Below, piece after piece: positions 1 through 8,235 of a DNA stretch of 31,753 bases. Source of the DNA: JBGPIK01 sp041484845 (lineage in GTDB: Bacteria > Desulfobacterota > Binatia > UBA9968); the NCBI GenBank assembly GCA_041484845.1, contig JBGPIK010000024.1:1-31753 (forward strand). Reading direction: 5' to 3'. The stretch's first letter is position 1. Each line of letters begins with the position of its first letter. The position numbers and the translations under genes are program-made. The notes beneath the pieces are model-generated. The model saw only the letters and a list, made by a program, of their open reading frames with translations. It made no database searches and was not told the DNA's origin.

Positions 1-2097
1 CGAGTTAAGAAACTTGTGGCGACCACGCGTGAAATCGCGCATGGCAACTTGGCCGCCAAGTCTGGACTCCATTCCGGCGATGAGCTCGGCGAAATTTCCG
101 CGGCGCTTGACCGTATGGGCGATGCCGTGCAACGACGCATGGACATTCTGTTGGAAAACGACGAACTCAAAAAGACACAACGGGCACTCGAAGAAAGCCG
201 CGCCCAGCTGCAAGCGATTTTTGATCATATTCCTGCCTTTTTGTACATGAAGGACATCGAAGGCCGATACCTGGTGATTAATCGCTGGTGCGAAAACCTG
301 CTTAACGTTCGGACGGAGAACGTGCGTGGAAAGACCCCGCACGAGATATTGCCAAAGGATCTCGCCGACCGGTTTGTCGCCAACGACCGAAGGGTGCTTC
401 AAACGGAAGCTGGACAGACATTCGAGGAATACATGCCGGCCGACGGCGGTGGGATCACCGTGCTGTCAACGCAATTCCCGATTCGGGATCGCACCGGTCA
501 AGTGGTTGCTCTAGGTGGCGTGTCGTTCGATATCACCGACCGAAAAAAGGCTGAACAAGCCCTGCGCGAAAGCGAGCGGCGTTTTCGGGCGATTTTCGAC
601 AGCGCGTATGAGTTCGTCGGCTTGCTCGATACCGCCGGTACACTCATCGAAGCCAACCAAACCTCTCTCGATTTCATCGGCGCCAGCGCCAAGGATGTCG
701 TCGGTCGGCCCTTCTGGGAAACACCGTGGTGGGCCACCGCCATGGAACAAAGGGAACAGCTCAAAGCGGCTATTTCTGAGGCCCGACAGGGGAAGTTCGT
801 TCGTTTTGAAGCGGAACATTTTGGCAAGGATGGAAGCGTCGAGATCATCGACTTTTCAGTCCGCCCCATAACCGATGATTTGGGGCGGGTCACCATGCTG
901 ATACCGGAGGGCCGGCGCATCACGGAGCGCAAACAGGCAGAGGCCGCCTTAAAGGAGGCGGACCGGCGCAAGGACGAGTTCATCGCGACGTTAGCACACG
1001 AACTCAGAAACCCACTGGCACCGATTCGCAATGTCATTAACCTCCTTCAGCGCAAGGGCTCGTTGGATCCTCAGGTCCAAGGAGGTGCTGACATCATTGC
1101 CCGCCAACTCGACCATTTGACTCGGCTGATTGATGATCTTTTGGACGTAAGCCGTATCAGCCGCGATAAGTTGGAGCTGCGCAAAGAGCGAGTCGATCTC
1201 ACCGACATCATCCAAGCGGCCGTGGAGGGTAGCCGACCGTTCATCGACCAGCACGATCACGAGCTCACCGTCGCGCTACCCGCAAAAGCTGTTTACGTAG
1301 AGGCCGATTCGGTGCGGCTCGCGCAGGTGTTTACAAACCTGCTCGACAACGCCGCCAAATACACACGCCCAAAAGGCCACATTGCGTTACGCGTCGCGGT
1401 AAAAGCGCAGACAGTCGTGGTGCGAGTGACCGATAACGGTATGGGTATCGCTTCCGACCAGTTGCCGCACCTGTTTGATATGTTCTACCAGGCCGAGCGC
1501 TCCTACGAACAATCGCACAATGGGCTCGGCATTGGGCTTACACTTGTACGTCGGCTCGTGGAGATGCATGGCGGGACAATCGAAGCTCACAGTGGCGGCA
1601 GGAATCAAGGTAGTGAGTTTACCGTTCGTCTACCTATCTTAATGGAAGAGCCCGAACAGCACGCGAGAGTAGCGGTTCTGGAAAAACCGATGCCAACGTC
1701 TCGTCGGATTCTCGTGGTCGATGACTACGGGGAGTCGGCCGATACTCTAGCCGATCTGCTGCGTCTCGACGGTAACGACGTGGAGATTGCCCACGATGGT
1801 CTGGAAGCCCTTGAAACCGCCGCGACCTTTCGCCCCGCTGTGGTGTTGCTGGACGTCGCCATGCCCAAATTGAATGGCTATGACGCGGCACGCAGAATAC
1901 GCGAGCAACCTTGGGGCAAAAACATGGTGTTGATCGCCGTTACCGGGTGGGGACAAGCGCGGGACCGGCAGCGCAGTCGAGAAGCAGGTTTTGACGCACA
2001 CCTGACCAAGCCCGTCGACTACCCGGTCCTTGTACGCATGCTGGCGGAGCTCTCGGCCGGAGCCGATGCGCCTCAGTGCCCGCAGAGATCGCCATAA
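1..2097 (+). CDS. Hybrid sensor histidine kinase/response regulator, 5' end outside window
   Basis: The frame is open from base 1, so 698 residues are visible and the N-terminus (presumably membrane and sensor part) is missing. Visible order, counting from base 1: the tail of a HAMP-like linker with a short coiled coil (about 1-65), a first PAS domain (about 66-185), a second PAS domain (about 190-315), the HisKA dimerisation domain with LAHELRNPL and phospho-acceptor H333, the ATPase domain with N-box NLLDNAAKY near 446 and DNGMGIA near 478, then a receiver domain with VVDD, acceptor D618 in LLDVAMPK and K670 in LTKPVD. Known of the family: the kinase autophosphorylates on His and passes phosphate to its own receiver. 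The attached receiver suggests a further His-phosphotransfer partner or a regulatory role, and no partner is in the window. Whether it controls the transport genes downstream is unknown. Confidence 0.95.
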   Translation, partial: RVKKLVATTREIAHGNLAAKSGLHSGDELGEISAALDRMGDAVQRRMDILLENDELKKTQRALEESRAQLQAIFDHIPAFLYMKDIEGRYLVINRWCENLLNVRTENVRGKTPHEILPKDLADRFVANDRRVLQTEAGQTFEEYMPADGGGITVLSTQFPIRDRTGQVVALGGVSFDITDRKKAEQALRESERRFRAIFDSAYEFVGLLDTAGTLIEANQTSLDFIGASAKDVVGRPFWETPWWATAMEQREQLKAAISEARQGKFVRFEAEHFGKDGSVEIIDFSVRPITDDLGRVTMLIPEGRRITERKQAEAALKEADRRKDEFIATLAHELRNPLAPIRNVINLLQRKGSLDPQVQGGADIIARQLDHLTRLIDDLLDVSRISRDKLELRKERVDLTDIIQAAVEGSRPFIDQHDHELTVALPAKAVYVEADSVRLAQVFTNLLDNAAKYTRPKGHIALRVAVKAQTVVVRVTDNGMGIASDQLPHLFDMFYQAERSYEQSHNGLGIGLTLVRRLVEMHGGTIEAHSGGRNQGSEFTVRLPILMEEPEQHARVAVLEKPMPTSRRILVVDDYGESADTLADLLRLDGNDVEIAHDGLEALETAATFRPAVVLLDVAMPKLNGYDAARRIREQPWGKNMVLIAVTGWGQARDRQRSREAGFDAHLTKPVDYPVLVRMLAELSAGADAPQCPQRSP

Positions 2098-2196
2098 TCT
2101 TTTCGGCTTGTGCCGCCTAATCTCCGCCGCGGTCGCCATTGCGATTGACAAAGATGGCACGCTACCCTAACTTCGAAAAATCGCAAGCAGCGCACA

Positions 2197-2213
2197 CCGG
2201 CAAACCGTGCCGG
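2197..2213 (+). promoter_or_regulatory. Perfect hairpin just before the threonine synthase start
   Basis: CCGGCA and TGCCGG form a 6-bp GC-rich stem with a 5-nt loop, ending 9 nt before the preferred ATG at 2223. There is no U-run after it, so it is not a standard terminator. It occupies the place where a Shine-Dalgarno sequence would be expected, and none is visible there. A role in limiting translation is possible, but chance is also plausible. Confidence 0.3.
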
Positions 2214-2222
2214 AATTCATTG

Positions 2223-3401
2223 ATGACCTTTGCTCAAGAAATTGTCTGTCCTCGCTGTCAAAAGCAATTCCCTTTTGCGCAACTCCTCAATCTTTGTCCG
2301 TGCGGCTCACCTTTGCTCGTGCGCTATGATCTCAAAAACGCGCGGGCGCAGTTCAGCCGGTCTTCGCTTACAGGACGCGTCGCGTCGCTGTGGCGGTATC
2401 ACGAAGTCTTACCTCTGCAACACGATGCCAATAGGATTTCGCTGGGTGAAGGCTTTACGCCGCTGCTCGAGGCCAAAACGCTCGCGAGAGAGATCGGCCT
2501 GGAGCGAGTTTGGGTCAAAGATGAGGCGCAAAATCCCACCGGCTCGTTCAAGGACCGAGGACTTTGCTTGGCGATTACAATGGCAAGAGAACTCGGCGTA
2601 AAGAAAGTTGCGATTCCATCGGCGGGAAATGCCGGAGGCTCTCTTTCCGCATACGCCGCGCGGGCGGGCATCGAAGCCCATGTGTTCATGCCGCGCGACA
2701 CGCCCATAGCTAATCAGATCGAAGTGCAGCAATACGGCGCAAAGCTCACTTTAGTGGACGGCCTGATTAACGACTGCGGTCGAATGATCGCAGAGAAAAA
2801 AACCGCAGAAGGATGGTTTGACCTCTCCACATTGAAAGAGCCCTATCGTGTCGAAGGCAAAAAGACGATGGGATATGAAATCGCGGAACAACTCGACTGG
2901 AAGCTTCCGGAAGTGATCATTTATCCCACGGGGGGCGGCACCGGACTCATCGGCATGTGGAAAGCGTTTCAAGAAATGGAAGATCTCGGCTGGATCGATA
3001 GCAAGCGGCCGCGTATGGTATCGGTCCAGGCCAGCGGCTGCGCCCCGATCGTCAGGGCTTTTGACGCCGGTGAGGAATCAGCCGAGCCCTGGCAAAACGC
3101 GCAGACGGTCGCTTCCGGTTTGCGTGTGCCGCTAGCGGTAGCCGACTTTTTGATGCTGCGCGCGCTGCGCGAGAGCGACGGAACAGCCTTGAGCGTCAGC
3201 GACGACGAGATGTTGGCTGAAATCCCGCGCGTCGGACGTGCCGAAGGAATATTTTTCTGCCCCGAAGGCGCCGCCTGCGTAGCGGCTCTTCGTCGCTTGG
3301 CTGAAAAACAATGGATTAAGTCAGGCGACGAGGTCGTGATTTTCAACACCGCCTCGGGCCTCAAGTACCTGGATGTGTTGCAGCCACGGTCAAAGCCATA
3401 A
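2223..3401 (+). CDS. thrC: Threonine synthase (PLP-dependent)
   Basis: A 392-residue PLP enzyme expected to convert O-phosphohomoserine to threonine in the cytoplasm. The N-terminus has a CPRC...CPCG cysteine pair region, typical of the Bacillus/archaeal type of threonine synthase. The PLP lysine is K110 in NPTGSFKDRG, and the phosphate-binding glycine loop appears as YPTGGGTGLIG. The family's usual length is about 350-420. I chose ATG 2223 because it puts the cysteine motif close to the N-terminus as in homologues. In-frame alternatives are ATG 2154 and TTG 2139, and none has a good ribosome binding site. The gene lies 24 nt before a 2-hydroxyacid dehydrogenase and probably shares its transcript. 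Some members of this fold are dehydratases or other beta-replacing enzymes, so the exact substrate is slightly open. Confidence 0.88.
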   Translation: MTFAQEIVCPRCQKQFPFAQLLNLCPCGSPLLVRYDLKNARAQFSRSSLTGRVASLWRYHEVLPLQHDANRISLGEGFTPLLEAKTLAREIGLERVWVKDEAQNPTGSFKDRGLCLAITMARELGVKKVAIPSAGNAGGSLSAYAARAGIEAHVFMPRDTPIANQIEVQQYGAKLTLVDGLINDCGRMIAEKKTAEGWFDLSTLKEPYRVEGKKTMGYEIAEQLDWKLPEVIIYPTGGGTGLIGMWKAFQEMEDLGWIDSKRPRMVSVQASGCAPIVRAFDAGEESAEPWQNAQTVASGLRVPLAVADFLMLRALRESDGTALSVSDDEMLAEIPRVGRAEGIFFCPEGAACVAALRRLAEKQWIKSGDEVVIFNTASGLKYLDVLQPRSKP

Positions 3402-3425
3402 CTCGAATCCGAATAACGCCGCCTA

Positions 3426-4409
3426 GTGAAAGCAACAGCAGCAAAAAAGGTAGCGATCCTCGGAACACGCTATGGCAATGTCGCCGTTGAGCAGCGAATG
3501 CTCGGCCCGCTGGGAGTCCAAGTGGTCAAATCCCCGGGACAAAGCGAAATAGAAATTCTCAACACCGCAGCCGGGGCGGACGTCATTCTCTGCGGCGGTG
3601 GGCCCAAGATCACCGTAGCGGTGATCCGTCAGCTGCCGCACCTTAAAGCGATCATTCGCGCCGGTATCGGCGTCGATAACGTCGATCTCCGAGAGTGCAC
3701 CAGGCGCGGCATCTACGTGGCGAATGTTCCTGATTACTGCGTAGACGAGGTCGCCACCCACGCGCTGACGCTCATCTTGGCTTGGGCGCGCAAGCTGCCC
3801 GTCGCCCGAGTTAATACTCAGGCCGGAAGATGGGAGGTTGCCCCGCTCAAGCCTCTGCAGTCACCTCGTGATCTCGTGTTGGGCACGTTAGGCTTCGGCC
3901 GGATCGCCCAAAGTCTTTGCCGCATGGCCCGTGCTATAGGTTTTCAGGTGTGGGCCAGCGATCCTTATGTTTCTAAGACCCTGGTACTAAAAAAGGGCGC
4001 GCAGCCGGTTACGCTTAAGCGTCTCATTCGCGGCGCCGATTTTATCTCGTTGCATCTTCCGCTCACCATTAAGACACGGCGCATTATTAACGGCGCGCGA
4101 TTGAAGGAGATGAAGTGTACCGCATACTTGGTCAATACGGCGAGAGGCGAATTGATTGATGAACTGGCGTTGCGCGATGCGCTCAGTGCCGGCTGGATTG
4201 CCGGCGCGGCCCTGGATGTCATGGAGCGCGAGCCGCCTGGCGGCGACCATCCTTTGGTGACAATACCCAACGTTGTCATCACTCCCCACTGCGCCTGGTA
4301 CACCGAGAGATCACAGCAAGAACTGCGGGTCAAATCTTGTCTTGAAGTGATTCGAGTTTTGCGCGGCCGTGTTCCGAGAAATCTTGTGAACAAAGCAGTT
4401 TTGGGATAG
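3426..4409 (+). CDS. D-isomer-specific 2-hydroxyacid dehydrogenase (SerA/CtBP-like)
   Basis: A 327-residue NAD-dependent dehydrogenase with a GTG start. It has a split catalytic domain around a Rossmann domain: dinucleotide loop LGTLGFGRIA, and the catalytic triad R240 (in NTARGELID), E269 (in MEREPP) and H288 (in ITPHCAW). It lacks the C-terminal ACT domain of long phosphoglycerate dehydrogenases, so it could be a short phosphoglycerate dehydrogenase or act on glyoxylate/hydroxypyruvate or another 2-oxo acid. Its place between threonine synthase and an ABC importer, with a 2-oxoacid dehydrogenase complex further downstream, fits a role in making or removing a 2-oxo acid. That role is inferred from context. 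Family assignment is firm; substrate is unknown. Confidence 0.9.
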   Translation: MKATAAKKVAILGTRYGNVAVEQRMLGPLGVQVVKSPGQSEIEILNTAAGADVILCGGGPKITVAVIRQLPHLKAIIRAGIGVDNVDLRECTRRGIYVANVPDYCVDEVATHALTLILAWARKLPVARVNTQAGRWEVAPLKPLQSPRDLVLGTLGFGRIAQSLCRMARAIGFQVWASDPYVSKTLVLKKGAQPVTLKRLIRGADFISLHLPLTIKTRRIINGARLKEMKCTAYLVNTARGELIDELALRDALSAGWIAGAALDVMEREPPGGDHPLVTIPNVVITPHCAWYTERSQQELRVKSCLEVIRVLRGRVPRNLVNKAVLG

Positions 4410-4440
4410 AAGACGGACGATGTAACCCGCTAGCATTGTT

Positions 4441-4446
4441 TATAAT
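4441..4446 (+). promoter_or_regulatory. Possible -10 element before the first binding-protein gene
   Basis: An exact TATAAT lies 17 nt before the ATG at 4463, within the only 53-nt gap between the dehydrogenase and the transporter operon. No good -35 hexamer is seen 16-18 nt upstream, and the leader would be very short, so this is weak. If real, it would start the importer operon separately from thrC. Confidence 0.22.
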
Positions 4447-4462
4447 TGCCTGAGGAGGAGAG

Positions 4463-5482
4463 ATGGACTGCAAGCGACTTGTCATTTTCCTAATTACCTG
4501 GGTATTGGCCGGCGCCATTGCTTATCCCGCGCCGGCACAAACGAAAAAGCCGCTCGTTCGCCTCAACTATTCGGGCAGCATTTACGCCACGACCTCCGTG
4601 GTGGGGTTGGAAAAGGGCTTTTTCGATCAAGAAGGCTTAATTGTTAACGCCGCTCCCGAATCCTCTGGCCAAGTGGCCTTACAAGCGCTCATCGGCGGCT
4701 CAACCGATTTTGCCGTGGGCGCCAATGTCCGGCCTGTACAGGCCCTCGCGCAAGGATTGCCGGTTAAAGTTATCGCGCTCAGCACTTGGGGCTTCGCCGG
4801 TTACGTCCTGGTGCCCGCCAAAGACACCGCGACGAAATCACTCGACGACTTGAAGGGAAAAACGCTCGCAGTCCAGGTCGGCTCGGGCACGCACACGGTT
4901 TGGCTTCGCTATTTGCGCTCGAAAGGTATTTCGGAAAGCGACTTTAAGATCAAGAATGTCGAGACTGAGCAGATTCCCGCGGCCTTTGAGTCGGGAGGCA
5001 TCGATGGCGCCATCGCCTGGGATCCATATGCGACGCTGATAGTGGAAAAAGGGCTGGGCCGGGCGATTCTCACGCCCAAGGAAATTGGCGATCCGCTCAA
5101 GGTCACCTATCCGTTTTTTGTCATGACCACCGAAGAGACCATCAAGAACAAGAGTCCGATGGTACAGAAATTTATTAATGCCTGGGTAAAGACCCTCGCT
5201 TACATCGACAAGAACAGGCCCGACGTGGCGAAGATCATGCAGGCTTTCTTTGCCCGCGAGGGGACAAAGCTCTCGGAAGAAACGCTCAAGAAACTGCTCG
5301 ACGGAACCAACTACAATCATGCTAACGTCACGATGGCCGACATCGACGACACCATGGAAAGCGCTAAGATCCAGTTCGAGCAGAAAAAGCTAAAGAAACT
5401 CCCCGATCTCAAACTCGCCGTCGACAACAGCTTCGTCGAAAAGGCAGAGCATACGATGAAGCCGAGCAAACGATCCAAGTAA
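4463..5482 (+). CDS. ABC transporter periplasmic binding protein, NitT/TauT (NMT1/SsuA-like) type, copy 1
   Basis: A 339-residue exported protein. A hydrophobic signal peptide is followed by a likely cleavage after APA near residue 25. The mature part is the NMT1/SsuA-type two-lobed binding fold: VVGLEKGFFDQEG, then GGSTDFAVG, a DLKGKTLAVQVGSGT phosphate/sulfonate-style loop, and IDGAIAWDPYA. A strong GAGGAG ribosome site precedes the ATG. It is clearly paralogous to the next gene, matching segment by segment over most of the length (LNYSGSIYA/ITYSENMYA, GKTLAVQVGSGTHTVW/GKSIGVQVGTGTYAVW). Family members bind nitrate, taurine, alkanesulfonates, thiamine precursors or aromatic acids, so the ligand cannot be named. 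It is the first gene of an importer operon (two binding proteins, permease, ATPase). Confidence 0.9.
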   Translation: MDCKRLVIFLITWVLAGAIAYPAPAQTKKPLVRLNYSGSIYATTSVVGLEKGFFDQEGLIVNAAPESSGQVALQALIGGSTDFAVGANVRPVQALAQGLPVKVIALSTWGFAGYVLVPAKDTATKSLDDLKGKTLAVQVGSGTHTVWLRYLRSKGISESDFKIKNVETEQIPAAFESGGIDGAIAWDPYATLIVEKGLGRAILTPKEIGDPLKVTYPFFVMTTEETIKNKSPMVQKFINAWVKTLAYIDKNRPDVAKIMQAFFAREGTKLSEETLKKLLDGTNYNHANVTMADIDDTMESAKIQFEQKKLKKLPDLKLAVDNSFVEKAEHTMKPSKRSK

Positions 5483-5492
5483 GGAGACCAAC

Positions 5493-6494
5493 ATGACCTT
5501 GAAAGCTATACGGATGCAGTTATGCGCAGTCGCAGCGGTTCTGCTTTTTGCGATTGTCAGTCCCGCAGTTCTCTTGGGCCAGCAAAAACCTCAAGTCCAT
5601 ATCACCTATTCAGAAAACATGTATGCGGTCATCGCCGTCGTGGCGATTGAGAAGGGCTTCCTCGCCGCCCAGGGCCTGGATGTCAAGCACGCGAGTGAAG
5701 GCACCGCCACTGAAATCTTGCAGTCCATGGTCGGCGGCACGACCGATTTTGGCGTCGCTTCGCCTTCGCGCATCGAGACGATCGCCGCGAAAAAACTACC
5801 CATCAAGGCGATCGCCCTGAACGGCTACGGTTTCACCGGCAGCGTGGTCGTTCCCCATAAGGACGAGAAAACTAAGACCATGGCCGATTTGAAAGGCAAA
5901 TCGATCGGAGTTCAGGTGGGGACCGGCACTTACGCGGTATGGGCGCGCTATCTCAAAACCCAGCAGCTATCGGTCAAAGACTTCACCATCAGAAACATGG
6001 ACAACCCGCTGATCCCGGCAGCTATGGAGTCAAATTCGGTGGAAGGCGCTGTGACCTGGGAGCCCTCGCCTGCTCGCATGGTGGCAAAAGGCATTGGCAG
6101 AGTGATTCTCGGCCCCGACGATCTTGCCAAACCGATCAACTCTCTTTATCCTTTTTTCTTGATCACGCCTTCACGCATGATCGAAAAATCGCCGGATGTC
6201 GTGCAGAAAGTCGTCAATGCCTGGAATCAATCGCTCAAATACATCCGCGAAAACCCCGACGACGTCGCCCGCATCATGACCGATTCGATGAAAAAGATGC
6301 GCGGCATCACGCTTAACCCCAACGACGTGAAGCGCGAGATCTTCCTGACAAAATTTGACCGGCTGGTCATCAGTGAAGCCGACATAAAGGATAACGAGGA
6401 ACTCTCTCGGGTCTCGGTGGAGGACGGAAAGATCAAAGCTCTTCCCGAAATTCGCTCCGTGATCGACAACCGCTTCGCCGAGAAAGCCAAATAG
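5493..6494 (+). CDS. ABC transporter periplasmic binding protein, NitT/TauT type, copy 2
   Basis: A 333-residue exported protein with a signal peptide ending near LLG|QQ at about residue 30. It has the same NMT1/SsuA-type fold as the gene before it: AIEKGFLAAQGLDV, GGTTDFGVAS, DLKGKSIGVQVGTGT, and VEGAVTWEPSPA. The ribosome site AAGGAG starts inside the previous stop codon and sits 6 nt before the ATG, so the two genes are tightly coupled. The pair looks like an old tandem duplication: the fold motifs align, but ligand-contacting stretches differ (for example AIAWDPYA versus AVTWEPSPA). This suggests two ligands served by one permease. The ligand is unknown. Confidence 0.9.
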   Translation: MTLKAIRMQLCAVAAVLLFAIVSPAVLLGQQKPQVHITYSENMYAVIAVVAIEKGFLAAQGLDVKHASEGTATEILQSMVGGTTDFGVASPSRIETIAAKKLPIKAIALNGYGFTGSVVVPHKDEKTKTMADLKGKSIGVQVGTGTYAVWARYLKTQQLSVKDFTIRNMDNPLIPAAMESNSVEGAVTWEPSPARMVAKGIGRVILGPDDLAKPINSLYPFFLITPSRMIEKSPDVVQKVVNAWNQSLKYIRENPDDVARIMTDSMKKMRGITLNPNDVKREIFLTKFDRLVISEADIKDNEELSRVSVEDGKIKALPEIRSVIDNRFAEKAK

Positions 6495-6503
6495 TCGCCG
6501 CCG

Positions 6504-7346
6504 ATGGTCAAAGCAACCGAGGCCACGATTCAATCCGCTGCGGAACTAAAGCCCGCCGGCCGCGCTCTGCGTTTGTACTGCGTTTACGCCTTCCTCGAGA
6601 ATTTTCTCCCGCTAGCGTTCATTTTGCTTCTCTGGGAGGGAGTGGCCCGGCTCGAGATCATCCACCCGGCGCTGTTTCCTACCGTCACAGACATTTTCGC
6701 AAAAATGTGGGAGCTAACGCTCCAGGGGATCTTTCTTAAGGATGTTCTCCATTCTTTGGCGCGGCTTCTCTCCAGTGTTTTCTTTGCCATCATCGTTGGC
6801 ACCCTGAGCGGGCTTCTCATGGGAACCAATCGTTGGGTAGAAAAGCTCCTGGTGCCGCCGCTGAATTTTTTTCTCGCTATACCCGGCATTGCGCTTTTTC
6901 CGATCGTAATCCTATGGTTCGGGTTATCAGAAAAGGCCATCATCTTTACTCTCGCATTCGAGGCCAGCCTCAGCATCATGCTCAACACCTGGGCTGGCGT
7001 GAAAAGCGTCGACATCTCGTTAATCAACGCCGGGCGCGCGCTTGGTGCCAGCGGGTACCCGCTGTTTTACAAAATTCTTCTGCCCGCCGCGCTACCGTCC
7101 ATTATCACTGGCTATCGTCAAGGCTTTTCCCGCGCGTGGCGCATACTGGTGGCGGGTGAAATGCTCGCATCCATCGGTACCGGCATCGGCTTTCGCATTT
7201 TCGAAGCGCGCGCTTTCCTTGCTTCGGACGTTATGTATGCCGGCGTGATCGTCATTGGCGTGCTGGGATTCTTGCTTGAACGGGTAGCGTTGCGCTCGCT
7301 TGAGATCTTTACCGTGCAGCGCTGGGGTATGGTGAGGGAATTATGA
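6504..7346 (+). CDS. ABC transporter permease, NitT/TauT type
   Basis: A 280-residue inner-membrane permease with about six hydrophobic segments after a polar N-terminus. The cytoplasmic coupling loop is present near residues 178-207 (NAGRALGASGYPLF followed by LLPAALPSIITG), which matches the EAA loop that docks on the ATPase. FPIVILWFGLSEKA is typical of the SsuC/TauC family. It starts 9 nt after the second binding protein without a clear ribosome site, which suggests translational coupling. It should act as a homodimer with the ATPase encoded at 7432. Substrate is not predictable. Confidence 0.9.
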   Translation: MVKATEATIQSAAELKPAGRALRLYCVYAFLENFLPLAFILLLWEGVARLEIIHPALFPTVTDIFAKMWELTLQGIFLKDVLHSLARLLSSVFFAIIVGTLSGLLMGTNRWVEKLLVPPLNFFLAIPGIALFPIVILWFGLSEKAIIFTLAFEASLSIMLNTWAGVKSVDISLINAGRALGASGYPLFYKILLPAALPSIITGYRQGFSRAWRILVAGEMLASIGTGIGFRIFEARAFLASDVMYAGVIVIGVLGFLLERVALRSLEIFTVQRWGMVREL

Positions 7347-7357
7347 GAGAAAAACCC

Positions 7358-7408
7358 GAGGATCGACAAGGGAGCATAGAACATGGCTATCCTCGATCTT
7401 CGATCCTC
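7358..7408. repeat. Intergenic inverted repeat with GATCCTCGATC-type words
   Basis: In the 85-bp gap between permease and ATPase genes, GAGGATCGA (7358-7366) is matched by its exact reverse complement TCGATCCTC (7400-7408). A second related word, CCTCGATC (7391-7398), lies between them. The RNA could fold into a hairpin with a 33-nt loop. It resembles in style, but not in sequence, the oligomer repeats found in the gaps near 11.3, 13.5 and 15.0 kb. Confidence 0.5.
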
Positions 7409-7431
7409 AATCTTCACTTGGTAACTTAGTC

Positions 7432-8235
7432 ATGGCCCAACCCAAACTCATCGTTCGCAACCTGCGCAAGGTTTTCCAAATCGACGAGGGATTTGGCCAC
7501 TACTCATCGATAACGGCAATCCACGATGTGAACTTGGAAGTGAACGAAGGCGAGCTGGTGACGATTATCGGCCCGAGCGGCTGCGGCAAATCGACTCTAC
7601 TAATGATTCTCGCCGGTCTCTACGACAAAACCTCGGGCGACGTCGTGCTTGATGGCCATCCCGTCAGCGGCCCCGGTTTGGACCGCGGCGTCGTCTTTCA
7701 GGAATTCGCGTTGTTTCCCTGGCTCACGGTGCGTAATAACATCTGCTTCGGCCTAAAAATGAAAGGGATTCCAAGCGCCGAACACGATGCCATTATTGGT
7801 CGCTATCTGAAAATGGTTAAGCTCGAGGAATTCGGAACGATTTTTCCCCATCGTCTGTCCGGCGGTATGAAGCAGCGCGTTGGCATTGCACGCGCTTTAG
7901 CCTACTCGCCGGAGCTGCTCCTGATGGACGAACCGTTCGGCGCGCTCGATGCCCAGACGCGCGCGAGCCTGCAAAAAATGCTCGTCGATATTTGGGCCGA
8001 AACCAAAAAAACTATCCTCTTCGTTACCCACAGCGTGCGCGAAGCGGTGTTTTTATCGGATCGCATCATTGTCCTGAGCCGTCGCCCGTCGATGGTGAGG
8101 ACCATCATCGACGTCAACCTGCCGAGGCCGCGTCAACATCTCACGGAGGCTTTCCTGCGTTACGAGGCGGACCTCGAGGAACTCATCGCCGCCGAGTTGG
8201 GAGACGAAACGGAGAAGGGAATTCACGCGGCATGA
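7432..8235 (+). CDS. ABC transporter ATP-binding protein, NitT/TauT type
   Basis: A 267-residue ATPase with all motifs intact: Walker A GPSGCGKST (47-55), Q-loop at Q90 in FQEFALFPW, signature LSGGMKQ (142-148), Walker B LLLMDEP (162-168) and switch H200 in VTHSVREAVFL. The FxLFPW stretch and the closing RPxxV...LPRPR segment are characteristic of the SsuB/TauB group. It powers the importer made of the two binding proteins and the permease just upstream. Its TGA overlaps the ATG of the next gene (ATGA, 8232-8235), so the creatininase-family enzyme is translationally coupled to the transporter. Confidence 0.93.
   Translation: MAQPKLIVRNLRKVFQIDEGFGHYSSITAIHDVNLEVNEGELVTIIGPSGCGKSTLLMILAGLYDKTSGDVVLDGHPVSGPGLDRGVVFQEFALFPWLTVRNNICFGLKMKGIPSAEHDAIIGRYLKMVKLEEFGTIFPHRLSGGMKQRVGIARALAYSPELLLMDEPFGALDAQTRASLQKMLVDIWAETKKTILFVTHSVREAVFLSDRIIVLSRRPSMVRTIIDVNLPRPRQHLTEAFLRYEADLEELIAAELGDETEKGIHAA

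Noticed and set aside
7992..8231. Upstream extension of the creatininase frame by 80 residues
   Set aside because: The extension only overlaps the ABC ATPase gene in another frame and has no family similarity. ATG 8232 with ATGA overlap is the natural start.
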